DNA of 64,000 bases, taken from positions 1 through 64,000 of the forward strand of contig WGMC01000003.1 of NCBI GenBank assembly GCA_016125265.1. The letters are read 5' to 3'. Positions 36,272 through 44,499 of the stretch are shown here, piece by piece. Numbering within the stretch: position 1 is the stretch's first letter; each line of letters opens with the position of its first letter. Under the pieces are notes generated by a model, which ran no database searches, had not been told where the DNA came from, and worked only from the letters and a program-made list of their open reading frames with translations. This DNA comes from Planctomycetaceae bacterium (lineage in GTDB: Bacteria; Planctomycetota; UBA1135; GCA-002686595). The translations under genes and the position numbers were made by a program.

Positions 36272-37603
36272 ATGACGTCGACCCCCACGCACGTCCCGGC
36301 GCCCATGCGCTTCGGGCTGGGCACGAAGCTGTCGGTGATGATGTTCTTGCAGTACGCGATCTGGGGCGCGTGGCTGCCGATCCTCTATCCGTTCCTCCTG
36401 AACCACCGGGGATTCACCCTAGGGCAGACCGGCCTTTGCCTGGCGGCGGGTGCGGTCGGAGCGATTTTCGGCCCCTTCCTCGCCGGGCAGTTGGCGGACC
36501 GGCACTTTGCGACCGAGCGGCTGCTCGCGGCCAGCCACCTCGTCGGCGCGGTGCTCGTGTGGTACCTGTCTTTGGCGACGTCGTTCCCGCTCTTCCTGAC
36601 GCTCAGCGCGGTCTACGGCTTCGTGTACGCGCCGACCCTGGCCCTCACCAACTCCCTTGCGTTCGCGCACTTGCCAGATCGCGACCGCGACTTCGGACCC
36701 GTGCGCCTCTGGGGCACCGTCGGATGGATCGCCGCGGGCATCGCGGTGGGGCAGGTGCTGCTGCGCATGCACACACCCAGTGGCGTCGGCCCCGAGGAAA
36801 TCGCCGCGGCCCAGAACGCCGGCCGCGCGTTTGCGTTCCACTTGAGCGCCGCGCTCGGCGTGGTGATGGGGCTCTTCTGCCTGACCTTGCCGCACACACC
36901 GCCGACCAAACAGTCGGGCCAGCGTCTGGCGTGGGCGGAGGCGCTCATGGAGATCCGCCTGCAGCCACTCGTGACGCTGTTCCTTTTGGCGGTGCCCGTC
37001 AGCATCATCCACCAGTTCTACTTCGTGTTCACCGCGGAGTACGTCAGCGGCATCCAGAACGCGGCGCAGAGCGATGCGGCCAACCGTTTCTCCGCGCTGG
37101 TGAACCAGGTGTTCGGAGTGGGCGGCGGGGGGTTGATGACGATCGGCCAGATGACGGAGATCGGCGTTCTGGCGCTGATGCCGCTGCTCGCCACCCGGCT
37201 CTCGCGCAAAGCGCTCCTTGGGATCGGGTTGTTCGCCTACGCCGCCCGCATGGCGCTTTTTGCCTACGCACCTTCCCTGTGGTCCGTGTGTTTGGGGGTC
37301 GCGTTGCACGGCCTGTGTTTCGGCGGCTTCATCTTCGTCGCGTTCATGGTCGTCGACGAGAACACCACTCGCGACGTGCGCGCCACGGCACAGAACCTGT
37401 TCAACCTGGTGTTCGTCGGCATCGGCATCATCGTGGGGAGCTGGTTCTCGACCGCGGTGGTCGGTGCCTGGGCGACGGCATCGGGCACCATGGACTACAC
37501 GCGGCTCTTCTCGGTCCCCATGTGGATCGCCCTCGGCTGCCTGGCCCTCCTGCTGCTCTTCTATCCCGGTCGCCGCGCCCCCGCGCGCGTCCCGGTCCCC
37601 TAG
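36272..37603 (+). CDS. MFS transporter, nucleoside:H+ symporter type
   Basis: The 443-residue protein has twelve predicted membrane helices. The N-terminal pattern LSVMMFLQYAIWGAWLPILYPFL and the cytoplasmic loop GPFLAGQLADRHFATERLLA resemble NupG/XapB and the planctomycete MFS proteins annotated as nucleoside symporters. A longer loop between helices 6 and 7 (about residues 180-215) is hydrophilic. It probably imports nucleosides or, as likely in this phylum, sugars or sugar derivatives by proton symport. It precedes, by 15 nt, a lipoprotein and the PA14-propeller-DUF1080 protein, which suggests uptake of a product of surface glycan breakdown. Confidence 0.82.
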   Translation: MTSTPTHVPAPMRFGLGTKLSVMMFLQYAIWGAWLPILYPFLLNHRGFTLGQTGLCLAAGAVGAIFGPFLAGQLADRHFATERLLAASHLVGAVLVWYLSLATSFPLFLTLSAVYGFVYAPTLALTNSLAFAHLPDRDRDFGPVRLWGTVGWIAAGIAVGQVLLRMHTPSGVGPEEIAAAQNAGRAFAFHLSAALGVVMGLFCLTLPHTPPTKQSGQRLAWAEALMEIRLQPLVTLFLLAVPVSIIHQFYFVFTAEYVSGIQNAAQSDAANRFSALVNQVFGVGGGGLMTIGQMTEIGVLALMPLLATRLSRKALLGIGLFAYAARMALFAYAPSLWSVCLGVALHGLCFGGFIFVAFMVVDENTTRDVRATAQNLFNLVFVGIGIIVGSWFSTAVVGAWATASGTMDYTRLFSVPMWIALGCLALLLLFYPGRRAPARVPVP

Positions 37604-37618
37604 ATCCCGGAGTCTTCG

Positions 37619-38455
37619 ATGTCCCACGCCCCCCTCGCGTTCCGCGCCACGGCCGCGGGCCTCTTCGCCGCGTCCCTCCTCACAGCCGCGTGTTCGGGCC
37701 CCCAGTCGGCGCCCGGACGCGGTGGCGAAGGGGCAACCTCCCAAGGCGTTCCGCAGCCCGCGCCGCACAGCCACGGAAGGCCGATCGACCCCTGGGTCTT
37801 TCGCTCGGTGCTGGACGGCAACGCGCGCATGCTGACGGCCGCGCTCGACCCGGATCTGTGGATCGCGTTCGACGTGGACCACGGCGAACTCTGGCGTGTG
37901 TGGGGCGGCGACGTGCACTTCACGGGCACCGTGTACGACACCTTGCACGGACCGCAGCCCACGGCGCGCGGTGTGGACCACTTCGTTTGGCCCGACTGGA
38001 CACCTCCGGGGCCCGGCGTCGTGCCCAATCCGCCCGGCGACGGCTGGCGCTTCGCGACCGGCGAGGAGGCGCGTCTGCGCTGGCTGGGCCATCGGTTCCT
38101 CGAAGTGCAAGAGGACGGCCGCAGCGGTGTGGAACTCGCCTGGAGCCTCGCGCGCGAGGGCCGCGGCGACGCGGAGATCCGCGTCCGGCCCGAAGCGCGG
38201 CGGGACGCGGCCGGCCTCGTGCTGGAGTTGTCCGTGGAGTTGAGCGGACTCGCGGAGGGCGAAGTGCTGCTGCTCGACCTGCCGCCGGCCACCGCGACGC
38301 TCAAAGGTGTGCGGTACGCCGGCGGAGTCCGTGCCGTCGGCGATGCGGAGCGCCCCCGCGGTCTGCATCTCTCCGGCCGCGGTGGCCGCTTCGAGGTGCT
38401 GGTCGTCATGCCGGAGCAGGCCGTCCCGTCCGAAGCGCAAGGAGTCGCCCGATGA
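37619..38455 (+). CDS. Lipoprotein, partner of PVC sugar-dehydrogenase-like protein
   Basis: The 278-residue product has a lipoprotein signal (LLTAACSGPQ, Cys at about residue 25). The region RPIDPWVFRSVLDGNARMLTAAL and LWIAFDVDHGELWRVWGGDVHFTGTVYDTLHGPQP strongly recalls the N-terminal module found in PVC-group cytochrome-linked dehydrogenases, where it precedes the propeller. Here it is a separate protein, with no haem motif. The gene's stop overlaps the next ATG (ATGA), so the two are coupled and may form a complex. The function is unknown, probably carbohydrate-related. I see no catalytic residues. Confidence 0.7.
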   Translation: MSHAPLAFRATAAGLFAASLLTAACSGPQSAPGRGGEGATSQGVPQPAPHSHGRPIDPWVFRSVLDGNARMLTAALDPDLWIAFDVDHGELWRVWGGDVHFTGTVYDTLHGPQPTARGVDHFVWPDWTPPGPGVVPNPPGDGWRFATGEEARLRWLGHRFLEVQEDGRSGVELAWSLAREGRGDAEIRVRPEARRDAAGLVLELSVELSGLAEGEVLLLDLPPATATLKGVRYAGGVRAVGDAERPRGLHLSGRGGRFEVLVVMPEQAVPSEAQGVAR

Positions 38456-41124
38456 AGTCCACCGTCTGCCAGATCGCTCTCTTCGCCTGGTTGGCCGCAC
38501 CCGCCTTTGCGCAACGCGCGCCCCTCGACGAGGGCCGCCTGCCGCCGCTCGAACCGGGTGTCTCCGTGCGCGTCTACGAGATCGCCGAACCGCTCTCCTA
38601 CGTGATTTGGCCCAATGCGGGGCAGACGCCGAACGTTTCGTTCGTCACGCCGACCCTCGACCTCGACGACGGCATCGTGCAGGGCAACAACACTGCGGCA
38701 CGGGCCAAGTTCGGCGCCAAGGACCAGTTCGTCACGGTGGTCGACGGTTACGTGCGCGCCCCGACCACCGGGAGCTACACCTTCCGCCTGACGTCCGACG
38801 ACGGCTCCCAGTTGCGCATCGGGGGCGAGTTGGTGGTGAACCACGACGGCCCCCACGGACCTGAGCCGCTCGATGGCGAGGTCGAACTCGCCGCGGGTTG
38901 GCACGCGCTGGAGGTGGTGCACTTCGAAGGCGCCGGGGGCGCCAGGTTGCTGCTCGAATGGCGCGCGCCGGGCGCGGACGGTTTTGTCGTGGTGCCGAGC
39001 TCGAACCTCGCGGCCCACGCGGGCGAGGTGCGTGTCACGAGCCCCGGCACGAAGACCGTGGTGCGCCCGCTGCCGAAGGGCCGTCCCGGCGACGGCCAGT
39101 GGCTGGCGGGTGTGCACCCCTCGTATCGTCTCGAATCGGCCAGACCCGACGGCTTCGAGCCCAAGGTCGGCGGTTTCGACTGGATGCGCGACGGCACCTT
39201 GGTGCTCTGCACGTGGGATCCCGAGGGCGCGGTCTACCTCCTGCGCGGCATCGGCACGGTGCCCGCGGAGCGCATTTCGGTGCGTCGATTCGCCGCTGGG
39301 CTCGCCGAGCCGCTCGGACTCTGCGTGGTGGACGACCGCATCTTCGTGCTGCAGAAGCAGGAGCTCACCGAGCTGATCGACGAGGACATGGACGGCGTTG
39401 CCGACCACTACCGCGCGGTGGCGAGCGGTTGGGACGTGACCGCGAACTTCCACGAGTTCGCCTTCGGCCTCGTGCACGCGGGCGGGATCTTCTACGCAAA
39501 CCTCGCGACGGCGATCAATCCGGGCGGCGCGAGCACCCGGCCCCAGTTGCTGGACCGCGGTTCGGTGGTCGCGATCGACGCCAAAACCGGCGATTGGCGC
39601 ATCGTGGCGCGCGGCCTGCGCACTCCTAACGGCATCGGACGCGGCGACGACGGCAACATCTACCTGACCGACAACCAGGGTGACTGGCTGCCCGTGTCGA
39701 AGCTGCTGCGGCTCGAGCCCGATGCGTTCTACGGCAACCGCTCCGTCATCGAAGGCACGCCGCTCGAGGCCCAGTACAAAAACCGCGTCGACACGCCGCC
39801 CGTCGTCTGGCTGCCCCAGGGCGAAGTCGGCAACAGTCCCGGCGAAGTGACACCCCTGCGCCACGGGCCGTACAAGGGCCAACTGGTGCACACGGACGTC
39901 ACCCACGGCGGACTGAAGCGCACGTTCCTGGAGGAAGTCGACGGTGTGCTGCAGGGCACCGTGTTCCGCTTCACCCAGGGCCTCGAGGCGGGCGCGAACC
40001 GCGTGAAGAATGGCCCGGACGGGGCCCTCTATGTCGGCGGCATCGGTTCCAGCGGCAACTGGGGGCAGGAGGGCAAGGCCAGCTTCGGTCTGCAACGCCT
40101 CGTGCACACCGGCGCACCGTGTTTCGAACCGCGGGCCGTGCGCACGTTCGCCAATGGCCTCGAAGTGGAGTTCACCGAACCCATCGCCGAGGGAATGGGC
40201 TGGAACGCCGACGACTACGTGGTCACGCGCTGGCGCTACGTGCCGACGGCGCTCTACGGCGGTCCCAAGGTCGACGAGACGTTCTTGCCCTCTGGCTCCG
40301 CGAGTGTGTCCGAGGACCGCCGGCGTGTGTTCGTGGCCTTCGACGGCATGCAGCCGGATACGGTGGTGCACCTGCGCCTCCCCCTTGGCCTGCGCAGCGA
40401 GGGCGGCCGCGAACTTTGGACCGCGGAGTCCTGGAGCACGGTGAATCGACTCAACAAGGAGCGCGGCCAAGTGCTCGAGAACCCCCATGGCAGCCCGGTG
40501 AACGCACTCAGCGCAAAGGAAGCGGAAGAAGGCTGGCAGTTGCTCTTCGACGGAAACGACGCCGCGGCCCATTGGAAGGGTGTGACGGGCGACGAGCTGC
40601 CCGCCGGTTGGGTTGCCGAGAACGGCACGTTGCACCGCGCCGGGCCGGGTGGCGACATCGTGACTCGCGAGCTGTTCTCCGACTTCGAGTTGGAGCTCGA
40701 GTGGAAGGTCGGCCCCGGCGGCAACAGCGGCATCTTCTGGCGTGTGGATCCCGACGCGAGCTCCGTGTGGACCACCGGCCTCGAAATGCAGGTGCTCGAC
40801 AACCTGCGCCACGCGGACGGCCGCGAGCCGCGCACGTCGGCCGGGTCGCTCTACGCGCTCTACGCGCCGCCCGTCGATGCGACGCGGCCGGCGGGGGCCT
40901 GGAACCGGGCGCGCATCCGCGTGCAGGGCGCGAAGGTCGAGCTGTGGCTGAACGGCCAACGGACCGTGAGTTGTGAGATCGGCAGCGAGGATTGGAACAA
41001 GCGCATCGCCGCGTCGAAGTTCGCGTCGCTCGAGCGCTTCGGTCGTCTGGCCGAGGGCCGTTTGGCCCTGCAGGACCACGGCGATCCGGTGTGGTTCCGC
41101 TCCATCAAGGTGCGGCGCCTGTGA
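38452..41124 (+). CDS. Exported PA14 / propeller dehydrogenase-like / DUF1080 fusion
   Basis: The 890-residue protein has a signal peptide (to about residue 21). A PA14 domain follows (about 55-190; DGYVRAPTTGSYTFRLTSDDGSQLRIGG). A six-bladed propeller of the PQQ sugar-dehydrogenase/DUF7133 type spans about 220-560 (GGFDWMRDGTLVLCTWD, LRTPNGIGRGDDGNIYLTDNQGDW). A DUF1080 (3-keto-disaccharide hydrolase) domain spans about 690-890 (WQLLFDGNDAAAHWKG, ELEWKVGPGGNSGIFW). PA14 and DUF1080 bind or cleave carbohydrates, so this looks like a multidomain surface glycan-processing protein. No cytochrome motif is present. It follows a coupled lipoprotein and is overlapped by the next gene (GTGA). Confidence 0.88.
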   Translation: MKSTVCQIALFAWLAAPAFAQRAPLDEGRLPPLEPGVSVRVYEIAEPLSYVIWPNAGQTPNVSFVTPTLDLDDGIVQGNNTAARAKFGAKDQFVTVVDGYVRAPTTGSYTFRLTSDDGSQLRIGGELVVNHDGPHGPEPLDGEVELAAGWHALEVVHFEGAGGARLLLEWRAPGADGFVVVPSSNLAAHAGEVRVTSPGTKTVVRPLPKGRPGDGQWLAGVHPSYRLESARPDGFEPKVGGFDWMRDGTLVLCTWDPEGAVYLLRGIGTVPAERISVRRFAAGLAEPLGLCVVDDRIFVLQKQELTELIDEDMDGVADHYRAVASGWDVTANFHEFAFGLVHAGGIFYANLATAINPGGASTRPQLLDRGSVVAIDAKTGDWRIVARGLRTPNGIGRGDDGNIYLTDNQGDWLPVSKLLRLEPDAFYGNRSVIEGTPLEAQYKNRVDTPPVVWLPQGEVGNSPGEVTPLRHGPYKGQLVHTDVTHGGLKRTFLEEVDGVLQGTVFRFTQGLEAGANRVKNGPDGALYVGGIGSSGNWGQEGKASFGLQRLVHTGAPCFEPRAVRTFANGLEVEFTEPIAEGMGWNADDYVVTRWRYVPTALYGGPKVDETFLPSGSASVSEDRRRVFVAFDGMQPDTVVHLRLPLGLRSEGGRELWTAESWSTVNRLNKERGQVLENPHGSPVNALSAKEAEEGWQLLFDGNDAAAHWKGVTGDELPAGWVAENGTLHRAGPGGDIVTRELFSDFELELEWKVGPGGNSGIFWRVDPDASSVWTTGLEMQVLDNLRHADGREPRTSAGSLYALYAPPVDATRPAGAWNRARIRVQGAKVELWLNGQRTVSCEIGSEDWNKRIAASKFASLERFGRLAEGRLALQDHGDPVWFRSIKVRRL

Positions 41125-41744
41125 CCGACGCGCCCAAGACACCCAAGGACGTCGAGGTGGTGCTCGTCGACGGGTCCGGCAAGCCCACGGGCCGGATCGG
41201 GCGCAGCTCCGCCCATGCGGGCGAAGGCCGCATGCACCTCGCGTTCACGGTGGTGCTCTTGGACCGCAAGGGCCAGGTGGTGCTCGGCCGGCGCTCGCCG
41301 ACGAAGATGCTGTGGGCGCGCAGTTACGACGCGACGGTGGCGAGCCATCCGCTGCCCGGCGAAGAACCCATCGACGCGGCGGTGCGACGGTTGCAAGAGG
41401 AGCTCGGCGTGCAAGCGGAGCTCGAGGCCTACGGCTTCTTCCGGTACCACGCGCGCGACCGCGTGCCCGGCGGTTTCCTGCGCGGCAGCGAGAAGGAGCA
41501 CTGCGTGCTCTTCCTGGGCCGCGCGAAGGGACCGCTCCAACCCAACCCGGCCGAGATCGACGACCTGCGCGCCGCCGCGCCAGAGGACGTGATCCGCTCG
41601 TGGACACGCGACCCGCGCGGGGTCTGCCCGTGGGCCCCCTTGGCCCTCCTGGGCCTGCGCAACGTCCTGCCCGCCGAGCCCGCCACGTGGACGGCGTTCG
41701 AACGGGCCGTGGCCGTTTGGCCCGACCTCGCGCGGCTGCCCTGA
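41121..41744 (+). CDS. IDI-like Nudix protein lacking the catalytic cysteine
   Basis: The 207-residue protein follows type 1 isopentenyl-diphosphate isomerase closely. It has GRIGRSSAHAGEGRMHLAFTVVLLD, a Nudix-type helix (AAVRRLQEELGV, residues 86-97), the Glu pair in SEKEHCVLFLG (Glu124, Glu126), and NPAEIDD. The IDI catalytic Cys in the TxCGHP region is Ala74 here (TVASHP). It therefore probably does not isomerise isopentenyl diphosphate by the standard mechanism. It may be a Nudix pyrophosphatase using the conserved acidic residues. The GTG start overlaps the stop of the PA14-propeller protein. Confidence 0.82.
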   Translation: MTDAPKTPKDVEVVLVDGSGKPTGRIGRSSAHAGEGRMHLAFTVVLLDRKGQVVLGRRSPTKMLWARSYDATVASHPLPGEEPIDAAVRRLQEELGVQAELEAYGFFRYHARDRVPGGFLRGSEKEHCVLFLGRAKGPLQPNPAEIDDLRAAAPEDVIRSWTRDPRGVCPWAPLALLGLRNVLPAEPATWTAFERAVAVWPDLARLP

Positions 41745-41832
41745 GCGAACCCAGGTAGCTCCCCTGGGGCGTGCGTGTCGGCCTCGGGCGCGCGTTTCGC
41801 AGTCCGGCAAGGAGCGTGCACCGGCGGCGGGC

Positions 41833-41870
41833 GGCAGGTCGGCTGCCGGGGCGGCAGCGGATCGGCTGCC
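41833..41870 (+). promoter_or_regulatory. Tandem inverted repeats, candidate enhancer-binding sites
   Basis: Two adjacent dyads, GGCAGGTCGGCTGCC (41833-41847) and GGCAG...CTGCC with a GCGGATCGG core (41853-41870), share the half-site GGCAG/CTGCC. They lie 60-97 nt upstream of a sigma-54-type promoter, where activator dimers normally bind. Confidence 0.5.
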
Positions 41871-41929
41871 GTTTTGGCGGATTTTGAGCGTTGACGCGGG
41901 CCTCCGACGCGGCCGGCGGGCTGCCGTTG

Positions 41930-41945
41930 TGGCACGGAGGTTGCT
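41930..41945 (+). promoter_or_regulatory. Sigma-54 (-24/-12) promoter of hsp20
   Basis: TGGCACG-GAGG-TTGCT matches the sigma-54 consensus TGGCACG-N4-TTGCW exactly, with the invariant GG and GC 12 bases apart. It lies 80 nt before the Hsp20 ATG. Sigma-54 promoters need an enhancer-binding ATPase. Confidence 0.75.
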
Positions 41946-42025
41946 TGACGGCGGCGGAGCCGGGGTGGAGCCCGGCGACGCCAAAACCGGGCCGGCCGAC
42001 GGCCCCACCAACCTGGAGAACTGCC

Positions 42026-42508
42026 ATGACTTGGACCCTCATTCCCCGCCGTCGCCACGAAGTTTCCGCCCGCATGGGCGATCCCTTCGCGCTGCTCGAG
42101 CAGCACATGCAGCGCTTCTTCCAGGACCCCCACGCGGGGCTCAGCACCTCGGCGCCCGCGGTCGAGCGGGCCCTCGGCGCGCGCTTCGACCTGCGCGAGA
42201 CGGCGGAGGAGCTGATCCTCAACGCCGAGCTGCCGGGAGTCGCCGAGGACGAGATCCAACTCTCGGTGACTGGAGACGTGCTGACCCTGCGCGCGGAGAA
42301 AAGAGCCGAGACGCGCGAGGAGAAGGACAACTGGTACCTGGAGGAGCGCAGCTTCGGCTCGTTCGAGCGCGCGGTGCGCCTGCCCGTCGAGGTCGAGGCC
42401 GACCGGGCCGAGGCGACCTTCGAGCGCGGTGTGCTCACCCTGCGCATTCCGAAGAGCGTGCGCGCCAAGGACGAAACGAAGCGCATCGCGGTGAAGCCGG
42501 CGCGCTGA
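42026..42508 (+). CDS. Small heat shock protein Hsp20
   Basis: The 160-residue protein is an alpha-crystallin-type chaperone. The N-terminal arm (1-48) is followed by the alpha-crystallin domain (about 49-145), with RFDLRETAEELILNAELPGVAEDEIQLSVTGDVLTLRAEK, and the GVLTLRIPKS end motif. It binds unfolding proteins in the cytoplasm and holds them for ATP-dependent refolding. The ATG is chosen because TGGAGAA lies 8 nt upstream and the domain starts normally; a longer upstream reading is not needed. It has its own sigma-54-type promoter and no neighbouring operon partner, so the link is stress-inducible control by an enhancer-binding protein. Confidence 0.92.
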   Translation: MTWTLIPRRRHEVSARMGDPFALLEQHMQRFFQDPHAGLSTSAPAVERALGARFDLRETAEELILNAELPGVAEDEIQLSVTGDVLTLRAEKRAETREEKDNWYLEERSFGSFERAVRLPVEVEADRAEATFERGVLTLRIPKSVRAKDETKRIAVKPAR

Positions 42509-42531
42509 TCCCCGCTGCTCCGCAAACCGGC

Positions 42532-42578
42532 AAAAAACCGCGGCCCGCCCAACGCGTCGTGCGTTGGGCGGGCCGCGG
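42532..42578 (-). terminator. Strong intrinsic terminator
   Basis: A hairpin with 18-bp arms (42538-42555 and 42561-42578, loop GTCGT) is followed, reading the minus strand, by six T residues (42537-42532). This is a classic terminator for the sugar-dehydrogenase-like gene. On the plus strand it lies 30 nt after hsp20 without a U-tract and may serve that gene weakly. Confidence 0.85.
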
Positions 42579-42600
42579 CGCCTGCGCTATCGGCCGTCGC

Positions 42601-44271
42601 TCACGGCCCGATCGCGAGGGGCAGCGCGTGGCTCGACCAGGTGACGTTGCCGAAGCCGAAGATGTCCACCGCGATGGCCGCGTGGTGCAGGTTCAGGCCC
42701 ACGTAGCTGGGTGGCAGCGGCGGGAACGCGATCGCCGCATCGCCGTTGCCCGCGCCGTCGAGCAGCGCGACGGTGCCCGGCAGAAGCGGGCCGTTCGCGA
42801 ACGACACCGTGTAGTTGAACCAGAAGTCGAAGATGAAGAGCGGCAGGCTCACCCCGTCAAGCACGAAGGGCGGTGTGGTACCGCTGGCCGAGCCGAGCAC
42901 GAAGTGCAACTGGTTCGCCCGGGCCGCGCCCGCACGGATCAGCAGGTTCTGCTGACCGCCCGTCGACGCGGAGATGGAACCCACGTCGCCGCCGAGGCCT
43001 TCGCAGACATCGAGCGCGCCGTCGCCATCCAGATCGAGGCCCGGGTTCCCGGCGATCTCGCACGAATCCAACTGCCCATCGGCGTCGCAATCCGTGCCCG
43101 GCGCCGCCGACTTCACGCGGAACACCTCGCCGCCCGCGTGGTCGACGATCAGCACGTTGCCCGCTCCATCCGTGCCGAAGGTGCTGACCGTGCCGATGCC
43201 CAATGCGCCGCCCGGGGCCAGTTCTACCGTGCGTTCGGTGAACCCCGTGACCGCGCCGCCGACCATGCGGAACGACCAGATGCGGCCCGAGCAGTAGTCG
43301 GCGAAGAAGTACGTGCCGACGAGGTCGGGGATCGCGCAGCCCCGGTAGACGACGCCGCCGGTCACCGCGCAGCCGATGCCGTGGTCGTACACGTGCACGG
43401 GCATGGTGTACGACGGATCGAAACACGGCGCCGTGGTGGCCGGGGGGCACTGCAGGAAGCCGATGCAAAGGTCGCCCTCCATCACGGTCCAACCGTAGTT
43501 CAGCGCGGCCGCTCCGCCGGGAGCCCAGTTGATCTCCTCGCGGTCGCCCTCGCCGACGTCGCCGATGTAGAGCTCGCCGTTCGTGTCCACGTGGAAGCGC
43601 CACGGATTGCGCAGGCCGACGGCCCACACCTCGGGCAGGTACGTGCCGCCGCCGGCGTAGGGGTTCGACGGCGGAATCGCGTACGGCGAGCCGCCGTCGA
43701 CGTCGATGCGCAGCACCTTGCCGAGGAAGTTGGTCGGGTTCATGCCGTTGCAGATCGGGTCGAACGCGCCGCCGTCGCCGAAGGCCAACCACAGGTAACC
43801 GTCCGGGCCGAACTGGATGCCGCCGCCGTTGTGGGTTTGGCCGGGCTGGGGCACCTTCAGGATCTGGAATGCGCTGGTCGGATCCGCCCGATCCGGGTCG
43901 GTGAGGCTGCGGCTGTAGCGCGCGACCACCGTGTCGCCGGCGTTGTCGGAGTAGGTGACGTAGAAGAACCCGTTGACCGCGTAGTTGGGGTGGAACGCGA
44001 CGCCGAGCAGCCCGCGCTCGCCGCCCTGGTTCGCGATCGCCCCCAGGTCCAAGAACGGAAGCAGGCCCGCGACGCCGTTCTTCACGATGCGGATGCGGCC
44101 CGTGTTCTGCTCGCACACAAAAAGGCGTGTGTCGCCAGCCGGCGCACCCGCCCAAACCGGCAGCGCGAGGTTGTTGGCGATGCGCTCCGTGGTCAGGGGG
44201 GTCTGGGCGGCGGAATCGGGCGCGAGCGGGGACAGAAGGAGGGCAGAGGCGAGGACGAACCGAAGCGACAT
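42601..44271 (-). CDS. Exported PQQ-dependent sugar-dehydrogenase-like protein
   Basis: The 556-residue protein has a signal peptide (cleaved near SAAQ, residue 23) and a six-bladed GSDH/Hhip-like propeller (about 30-400). Family phrases include NNLALPVWAGAPAGDTRLFVCEQNTGRIRIV, GGERGLLGVAFHPNYAVNGFFYVTY, QTHNGGGIQFGPDGYLWLAFGDGG and VWAVGLRNPWRFHVD. Calcium-type repeats DCDADGQLD and DLDGDGALD follow (about 405-435). The final 125-residue domain (STGGQQNLLIRAG, LGSASGTTPPF) is shared with the metzincin protease. It may oxidise sugars with PQQ in the envelope; no cytochrome domain is present. A strong terminator lies just downstream. Confidence 0.9.
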   Translation of the reverse strand: MSLRFVLASALLLSPLAPDSAAQTPLTTERIANNLALPVWAGAPAGDTRLFVCEQNTGRIRIVKNGVAGLLPFLDLGAIANQGGERGLLGVAFHPNYAVNGFFYVTYSDNAGDTVVARYSRSLTDPDRADPTSAFQILKVPQPGQTHNGGGIQFGPDGYLWLAFGDGGAFDPICNGMNPTNFLGKVLRIDVDGGSPYAIPPSNPYAGGGTYLPEVWAVGLRNPWRFHVDTNGELYIGDVGEGDREEINWAPGGAAALNYGWTVMEGDLCIGFLQCPPATTAPCFDPSYTMPVHVYDHGIGCAVTGGVVYRGCAIPDLVGTYFFADYCSGRIWSFRMVGGAVTGFTERTVELAPGGALGIGTVSTFGTDGAGNVLIVDHAGGEVFRVKSAAPGTDCDADGQLDSCEIAGNPGLDLDGDGALDVCEGLGGDVGSISASTGGQQNLLIRAGAARANQLHFVLGSASGTTPPFVLDGVSLPLFIFDFWFNYTVSFANGPLLPGTVALLDGAGNGDAAIAFPPLPPSYVGLNLHHAAIAVDIFGFGNVTWSSHALPLAIGP

Positions 44272-44449
44272 GGGCGGGTGGGGGCCAGAGTTGGGGCCGT
44301 CGGGAGAGCGGAGAGCGGTGCCCTCGGGCGGGTGTGGCCCTCGGCGAGGGGGTCCGCGGGGGGCGGCGGCAACCGCCACCGCCCCCAAGCCTCCCAGGGA
44401 ATTCGGATTTCGTCAACTGCGGGGGCTGACGCACCTCGAACGGTGGGCT

Positions 44450-44455
44450 TAGTAT
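44450..44455 (+). promoter_or_regulatory. -10-like box TAGTAT, with CTGACG as -35
   Basis: TAGTAT at 44450 lies 18 nt after CTGACG (44426-44431), a plausible -35/-10 pair. It gives a leader of about 38 nt before the ATG at 44500. It is among the few boxes here with a recognisable -35. Confidence 0.4.
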
Positions 44456-44499
44456 CGGGCAACCGGCCCCGTTCCCCACGCTTTCGCGGCTACCCCTCC

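Noticed and set aside
34777-38451. Very long in-frame extension upstream of the PA14-propeller-DUF1080 protein
   Set aside because: The extra 1200 residues are out-of-frame readings of the isomerase-like, MFS and lipoprotein genes; the signal peptide and ATGA overlap fix the start at 38452.
41757-41830. RNA thermometer (ROSE-like) or CIRCE element upstream of hsp20
   Set aside because: I found no CIRCE dyad and no U-rich ROSE-type pairing with the ribosome site; the sigma-54 motif is the stronger signal.
41745-42025. Plus-strand ORF before hsp20 as an extra N-terminal domain of Hsp20
   Set aside because: The frame crosses the promoter and dyads; the ribosome site and domain start support 42026.
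41884-44499. Extended reading upstream of the repeat protein
   Set aside because: It runs antisense to the sugar-dehydrogenase-like gene and across hsp20; the signal peptide begins at 44500.
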